Both the position numbers and the translations under genes were made by a program. Source: Owenia fusiformis (taxonomy: Eukaryota > Annelida > Polychaeta > Sabellida > Oweniidae). Taken from it: a DNA stretch of 64,000 nucleotides. The stretch spans positions 32,434,710 through 32,498,709 of the forward strand of contig CAIIXF020000006.1 of the NCBI GenBank assembly GCA_903813345.2. The letters run 5' to 3'. The notes beneath the pieces were generated by a model, which saw only the letters and a list, made by a program, of their open reading frames with translations, ran no database searches and had not been told where the DNA came from. Each line of letters starts with the position of its first letter. Position 1 is the stretch's first letter. Below, piece by piece: positions 58,945-64,000 of this stretch.

Positions 58945-59132
58945 AAAATGAACTCTCAAAGATTTTTGACGAAGGAAAGTTACGCTGCTTCAAAACAAAA
59001 CATTACTTAAACGTTCACAAGAAGCTTGTTCATGGAAACACGTTATTCAAATGTCCACATTGTTGTAAGGAGTTTAAATACCGAGCAACCTTACAACGGC
59101 ATATTAAAACGAATCATTCTTCAAACATGTAA
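58945..59132 (+). CDS. C2H2 zinc-finger terminal exon (partial)
   Basis: After a pyrimidine-rich stretch and AG (58943-58944) a frame runs 62 codons to a TAA. It encodes half of one finger (HYLNVHKKLVH, lacking its Cys pair) and one complete finger, FKCPHCCKEFKYRATLQRHI with KTNH (CxxC-x3-F-x5-L-xx-H-x4-H). There is no in-frame ATG near the start, so it is best read as a 3' terminal exon whose upstream exons are missing or elsewhere. The splice acceptor sits within the diverged end of the palindrome arm; the opposite arm has a similar TTTTCAG but no zinc finger after it. It may be a captured host exon or an element protein. The expected role is DNA or RNA binding. Confidence 0.6.
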
Positions 59133-59381
59133 GATAGCGTAATAAATGCGCAGCTGCAGTTGCTAGCTAGCTCATGATCTAGTAGCATGAAATGTAATGT
59201 TTTGTTATTTTAAAAATTATGTCTCCCCTGAACTGTAAATTTCAAAAATATTCTCAATAATTCCATGATAATTCATTCATATAATTACTGTAGTACATTG
59301 GAAAGTGAAATAAGTAGCTTGCACGGTGGATATGGATGACGCAGTCCAGCCACGTACTGTATGTGTAATCCCAGGTTAATA

Positions 59382-59457
59382 TATAGGGTGTCCCCAAGTC
59401 TGCAAGTGAGCCGCTTTTTGACAATTAAATTCATTCAAAACTTAAATAAAGTAGCCT
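59382..59457 (+). other. Mariner-like single end
   Basis: TATAGGGTGTCCCCAAGTCT resembles a mariner-type terminus; no partner was found. Confidence 0.3.
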
Positions 59458-59971
59458 TAAGCCCAGTATACACCAATGGGGCAAAATCCCACTTGCCCAT
59501 CGAGTCCGATCTTGCCCTATCGAATCCGAACTTGCCCCAATGAGTCCAACGGAGTCCCATGGTTGATGACTTTGCCCCATCAAGTCCCAACGTGCCCCAT
59601 CGAGCCCCATGGAGTCCCATCAAATCCCACCTTGCCCCATTGGTGTATGTTGGGCTTCACATAACATGTGACCTGATCGGAAATCCCACGATGCCCCATG
59701 GAAAGAATGAACATGTTCATTCTCGATGGGGCAAGATGGGACTCCGTGGGATTTTGCCCCATCCTGCCCCATCGAATCCCATCGAGTCCAACGTGGGACC
59801 TCATGGGACTCGATGGGGCAAGATTATATGCAAGTTGGGGCAAAATCCGACGGAGTCCCATTGATTCCCACGGACTTCATGGGGCAAAATCCCAAAAGGT
59901 CCCACTAGGTCCCACGCCATGTTAAGTCTATGGAGGTCCCAACTTGTCCCATTGGTGTATACCGGGCTTTA
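59458..59971. mobile_element. Foldback element of GGGGCAA/GGGACTC repeats
   Basis: The left end TAAGCCCAGTATACACCAAT is mirrored at the right (ATTGGTGTATACCGGGCTTTA), and a third end-like copy (ATTGGTGTATGTTGGGCTTC) sits at 59638-59658, suggesting a composite of two units. The interior consists of short palindromic blocks (TGGGACTCGATGGGGCAAGA and inverses). Long open frames on both strands are repeat artefacts. It lies in the centre of element 2. Confidence 0.75.
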
Positions 59972-60566
59972 GAGTATCATTAGCAAGTGGTACACATATA
60001 ACAGAGATCGGTTATATACTGCATTGTCTGAGTATTGACAAATTGAAGTATACGTGTAAAAATCTACTATCATACATGTAACTGCGCAATGAGCCCTTCA
60101 TAGCGTTTGTGCCAGCTATCAGGTGATACCCGGTCGTAAAGATAAGTGCGAGACTAACTCTCTTACTTTAATACTAGGAAAATATCAAATCATAGAACTG
60201 AAGGATGTCGGAGATTTCTCAAGCCTATATATCAGTTCAGATAATTTATCATCCACAATTTAGGATTGTGAACTGATGACATCATCAAAAAGTGTATATA
60301 ACGATACATCCATTCATTTACAGTTAGAGGTCAACGAATAAAGAAGGAATGGTTCGCATCTAAATATTTCTAAAACGAACGTAAACAGGATTTAGCTGAA
60401 AATAAAAAATGCAAAATAACCTTTTCAATGATTTTCTTACAATTTTAACGCTTTCCTCCCCAAAGGGTATCAAATAATCATACAAACAAAATTGTTCAGT
60501 TTATAAATGCCATACATATTTTAAATGGCCATTTGCTACATTTTTAATATTCTGATAAAATCATTT

Positions 60567-60963
60567 TGCTCCCTAACATTGACTGCTCCCTAACATTGAC
60601 AAGAGTTATTTTTTATTATTTTTTAAAAAATTGAATAAAAGACGGCGTATCTGTTTGAAGTAAGAAATATTTTAATCGGTATTTAGACTATCTTGGATAA
60701 TAATTAGAAGCCTTCGTTAAATTACGTTAAAAAGTTATAATGGAAAAACGATCATTTTGAGTGTAGGGCGTTCGCGCCTTTTTTAGTAACTTCGTATTAG
60801 ATTATAAAAGACTTCCGCCGAATTTCGTACAGAAGCGTGATTGACATTGTCATTGCATGTGCTAGTACATTTTCTCTGCGAATGAGCAGTTTTTCAGTAA
60901 AAAAATATTTTGTGTGAAAATATTGAAATTTATTGTAAAAACGACCTGCTCCCTAACATTGAC
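60567..60963 (-). repeat. 17-bp motif, right arm (3 inverse copies)
   Basis: TGCTCCCTAACATTGAC at 60567-60583, 60584-60600 and 60947-60963, the exact mirror of the left arm. Confidence 0.9.
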
Positions 60964-60992
60964 CAAATCAGGCGATGACATCCCGTGTAAAT

Positions 60993-61151
60993 AGGGAATA
61001 CGAGGGAGGTAGTCATTAGCGAATGGAATGGATAATAGTTTACATATCATGAAATTTGGATGAAATATCATGGAATTGGGAAATGATTGAAAAATAAGTT
61101 ACCCTCCCACCCAACCCATTTCCTGAGGCTGTACATTCTGGTGGGTTTCAC
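60993..61151. other. Unassigned
   Basis: Between the palindromic element and the right direct repeat; nothing was recognised. Confidence 0.4.
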
Positions 61152-61218
61152 TTAAATATGTATTTCACCCAATCCTTTAACATGAAATCTACTTGAATGT
61201 ATGGATGTCACTTAGGAA
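61152..61218 (+). repeat. Flanking direct repeat, right copy
   Basis: Matches 58236-58301 with very few changes. Confidence 0.85.
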
Positions 61219-61963
61219 CTGCATAGACATCTTATAAATTACCGCTAGTGACAAATTGAATGATTGTATTTTGATTTTCACTTTACAAATATTACATACA
61301 ATCCTGAGGTTACAACAAAGACATATAAAACTGTTTTATATGTCTGTACACAAAGACAATGGGATATGATGTAGTTTCATGTTACCAGGTTTATCAATCC
61401 TATAGTCACTTCACATACAAAAACGTATTTCTCATTTATCAATCACCAAAATATTGCTGGGGTGTACATATAATTTTGATTGCTGTTAGCTAACCGCGGG
61501 ACGCACAAATTAGCTCGATCACAATTTCTTTGATAATGAATTGAGCTGTATGCCAAAACTAATTAGGTGCTTTCCCAAGTAGGAATTCACCAACCAGAAA
61601 ACGTACATATTTGAAGTAAGATATGCACACTGGCATGTAGCGATTATCCCGGGGCGATTATAGAGAAACAGAATACTTTACTGAATCGTGTCGAAGTTAG
61701 ACGTGTGGTGCGGAAGTTAATATGCAGATGACCATCATTTCAATGTTATATTGTTTGTAGGCAAATTGAGATTAGGCCATTGGAGTATTTGTTTCACGCA
61801 TACATAAAGCATAACGCATTCAAGGGTCACATTTATCATTAAACCAATAACTCAAACATATGACCTTGTACACCGACCACCTCTTGAAATTAATGCAGGC
61901 CGATTTCAACGGATGCAAACGGTGATATATAAAAGAAACATATTCAAGCATGACCACGTCCCA
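61219..61963. other. Unassigned
   Basis: AT-rich, no gene recognised. Confidence 0.4.
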
Positions 61964-62370
61964 CACGGGTAGTATCTAAAGCCCCGCTATGATCTAAAAG
62001 TCGCGTGCAAGTTCCCGCTGAAATCGTGAGCATAGTCCTGTTTATTTGTATCACTTTAGAAAATGAACCAAAAGGATGAAAATACTTATTACCGTTCTTT
62101 GATACTCAAGCAAAACTTTGAAAACAGATATATTTGACAAAAAATGACATGAAAAATGATTATTTTTCACTTGCATGAAGGAAAGAGGGTCAACATGCAC
62201 GTTTGCATAATTTACTATTCATATATTACCTTTATCGTTAAAATAAAGGCAATAAATACAATTTACGTACTCCATAATAAATATCGGATCAAGGTGGTCT
62301 ATATTGATAAGTTACTGGACAATTACACCTGCCATGGGGGTTGAAATACTTTATTAAAGGTGTTCCAATG

Positions 62371-62438
62371 GCCCCGCTGAAAACACGAGGAGGCCCCGCT
62401 GAAAACATGAAGAGACCCCGCTGAAAACACGAGCAAAT
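62371..62438 (+). repeat. 23-bp repeat, three units
   Basis: GCCCCGCTGAAAACACGAGG and two close variants in tandem; the inverse form (TCGTGTTTTCAGCGGGGCC) recurs at 63047-63146. It is not a CRISPR array: the units adjoin without spacers and the setting is eukaryotic. Confidence 0.85.
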
Positions 62439-62640
62439 TTCACGACTACCCGCTTCGATCACGAGGAAAGACAACATCACAAATATTTCTTCTTCATCTT
62501 CAGGCAGTCTATTCCATCTGTCAGCGGCATGATCAACTTTTTTTTTGTAAATAGACTTTGTACATTTCAGAGTTAATTAAACAATTCTACATACTTCACT
62601 GTTCCAAGGAGTATACTTCTGAGGACACATATATTTCTTT

Positions 62641-62990
62641 GTCCGACCGTTCATTCGTGCGTGCGTTCGTCCGACCGTTCGTTCGTTCGTTCGTGCGTGC
62701 CTTCGCCTGACCGTGCGTTCATCCCACGGTCCGTTCGTTCATGCGTGCGTTCATCCGACCGATTGTTCGTTCGTGCGTGTATCACCCGACCATCCGTTCG
62801 CGGCAGTGTTCGTCCGACCGTCAATGTGTTCGCTCGTGCGTGCATCCGTTCGTGCGATCGTCCGTCCGTTCGTGTGGGCATGCGTTCGCCTGGCCGTCCG
62901 TTTGTGCTTGCTTTCGTCTGACTGCCCTTTCGTTCGTGAGTGCGTCCGTCTAGCTGTCAATTCGTGCTTTCGTTCGCCTGTCCATTCATG
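62641..62990. repeat. CGTT/CGTG/CGTC tetranucleotide-derived satellite
   Basis: About 350 bp made of GTTCGTTCGTGCGTGCGTTC-style words with CCGACC interruptions. It is rich in CpG and open in many frames on both strands (Arg/Thr/Ser-rich), which is a repeat artefact. Confidence 0.9.
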
Positions 62991-63550
62991 CGTGCGGGAA
63001 ATTTTCGGGGTATAATCGGGATTCGCTTCATTTTTGAGAGACACTTGCTCCTGTTTTCAGCGGGACCTCCTCGTGTTTTCAGCGGGGCCTCCTCCTGATT
63101 ACAGCGGGATCTTTGCTTTATTGCTCCTGCTAGAAGCGGGGCCTCGAGGGATGTGATAAAATGTAAATATAAAATGTTCTGTAAAGCTTTTGGAAGTGAA
63201 ACTCGGTACATCTTTATTTCATATCACTATCGTTATTTCAACCACAGCACAACATCGTTCTTCACCAATAACGTATAGAAATATATAGATAAAGATTCAA
63301 AATGATACTTTCTCTCTTCAATTGACAAATAACGAACCACAGAACGACCGCTCGTGAAACATTTTTTCCAGCAGTTGCTTTTTTTAGTCTCAATACCATG
63401 TAATCATTGGGATTAATTAAAAGAAAACGTTTTGTAAATCATACAATTCAAGTAAACAAAACATAACCCATGACTTTTTATTCCTCGTGATTTCAGCGGG
63501 AACTTGCTCGCGACTTTTAAATCATAGCGGGGCTTTAGATACTACCCGTG

Positions 63551-64000
63551 TCCCAACTTCTTTTGTTTTCTTTACAACTAAGCTATGACCGCAGTCCATT
63601 CAGTGTTGCGTATCGAACCTTGTTTATTATAAAAATAGTGCAACAACAAGCAGAATTCACACATTTACCTTATACTTATTCTCAACTGAAGACATTGAAT
63701 TTATCGCTTAGGTTTTACATTATAAATATCTTAACATGCAGAATACGAAAATAGTATGAATTTTATGAGAATAATCTGATTTTAGAGAAATGCAAAGAAA
63801 AATGTCCACACCCTACACAAAATATTAAAGGTTCCCCGGGAATACGTATGTGTTGCTTGTATATTAGAATCGTATTCCAGTTACAGAAAGAAGTACATAT
63901 CATGATAAACTATATCTTTTATTATCCTATGACAAGTAGAGACTGAGTAGAGAATAAAAATTAAAAAAATTAAAATTTAAAAAAGGAAATAAGATTAATT
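63551..64000. other. Unassigned
   Basis: Begins with the TCCCA duplication of element 3; nothing else was recognised. Confidence 0.4.

Larger units (their letters stand above)
58360..60987. mobile_element. CACGGG-ended element 2: 2.6-kb foldback carrying a zinc-finger exon
   Basis: Arms 58360-58861 and 60484-60987 are near-identical inverted copies of about 500 bp, and diverged similarity extends inward to about 58950 and 60395. The ends read CACGGGATGTCATC...GATGACATCCCGTG, and TAAAT flanks both sides (58355-58359 and 60988-60992), an exact 5-bp duplication. Each arm carries three copies of GTCAATGTTAGGGAGCA. The 1.6-kb centre holds a C2H2 exon and a smaller foldback. No transposase was recognised, so mobilisation by another element is likely. 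Confidence 0.85.
61964..63550. mobile_element. CACGGG-ended element 3: 1.6-kb with minisatellite interior
   Basis: The left end CACGGGTAGTATCTAAAGCC and the right end are inverted copies of about 66 bp with only a few mismatches. TCCCA flanks both sides (61959-61963 and 63551-63555), a 5-bp duplication. The ends resemble element 1 (CACGGG, GTATC, AAA). The interior holds opposed GCTGAAAACACGAG repeats and a CGTT/CGTG-rich satellite, but no transposase. Confidence 0.85.

Noticed and set aside
62371-62438. CRISPR-like short repeats
   Set aside because: Units adjoin without unique spacers, have inverse copies nearby and lie inside a eukaryotic transposon.
62651-63044. Arg/Thr-rich frames on both strands
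   Set aside because: Products of the CGTT/CGTG satellite; no start context or domain.

Overview
This looks like nuclear DNA from an animal, probably a marine invertebrate. The evidence is its AT-richness, low gene density, one clear secreted animal-type protein, and many elements typical of invertebrate genomes: Penelope-like, L1-like, mariner/Tigger-like, PIF/Harbinger-like and hAT-like sequences plus foldback elements. No bacterial operons, rRNA or phage genes are visible. I cannot assign a phylum from sequence alone.

Genes. The one confident host gene is an intronless, minus-strand gene at 36905-39574. It encodes a secreted leucine-rich-repeat protein of 889 aa with a long Tyr/Asp/Glu-rich acidic tail. 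A possible orphan reading frame lies at 51416-51793. All other recognisable coding matter belongs to mobile elements or is broken: an L1-like reverse transcriptase relic (about 28.6-29.8 kb), the C-terminal part of a Penelope-like element with a GIY-YIG nuclease (30.8-31.6 kb), a deleted mariner-type transposase (47.0-47.4 kb), a frameshifted SGNH hydrolase (53.1-53.75 kb), a Myb/SANT-like exon and a Harbinger transposase fragment (56.6-57.3 kb), and a C2H2 zinc-finger terminal exon inside a large palindromic element (58.9-59.1 kb).

Layout. 0.8-5.5 kb: a 190-bp satellite opened by a 3.0-kb Harbinger-like element (3-bp CAG duplication), which carries a nested 852-bp element with 54-bp perfect inverted ends and a 10-bp duplication, and by a 561-bp hAT-like element (8-bp duplication). 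5.5-20 kb: MITEs, minisatellites and unassigned AT-rich DNA. 20.6-26.1 kb: two adjoining tandem arrays, a diverged one of about 350 bp per unit and three near-identical copies of a 1093-bp unit. 26.8-32.2 kb: dispersed repeats, a 2.9-kb inverted-repeat element holding the L1 relic, and the Penelope-like fragment. 33.0-34.35 kb: two inverted 15-bp minisatellite arrays forming a 1.4-kb palindrome. 36.9-39.6 kb: the LRR gene. 41.3-49.2 kb: a dispersed sequence whose uninterrupted copy at 18.0-18.56 kb shows that two elements landed in it, a 1366-bp element (5-bp duplication ATTCT) and a 5.8-kb element (9-bp duplication ACTGATTGG). 49.8-51.3 kb: Tigger-like element with a nested mariner. 53-57.9 kb: SGNH relic, mariner-like MITE, Harbinger remains. 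58.2-63.6 kb: two further elements with CACGGG...CCCGTG ends and 5-bp duplications.

The main discovery candidate is the set of three structurally different elements at 41.4-42.7, 58.4-61.0 and 62.0-63.55 kb. All begin CAC(A/G)GG, end CCCGTG and have exact 5-bp target duplications, so they look like one transposition system in the Transib/CMC style, but with no transposase in this window. One carries a zinc-finger exon and six copies of a 17-bp motif. All calls come from reading the sequence by eye; no alignments or database searches were run.
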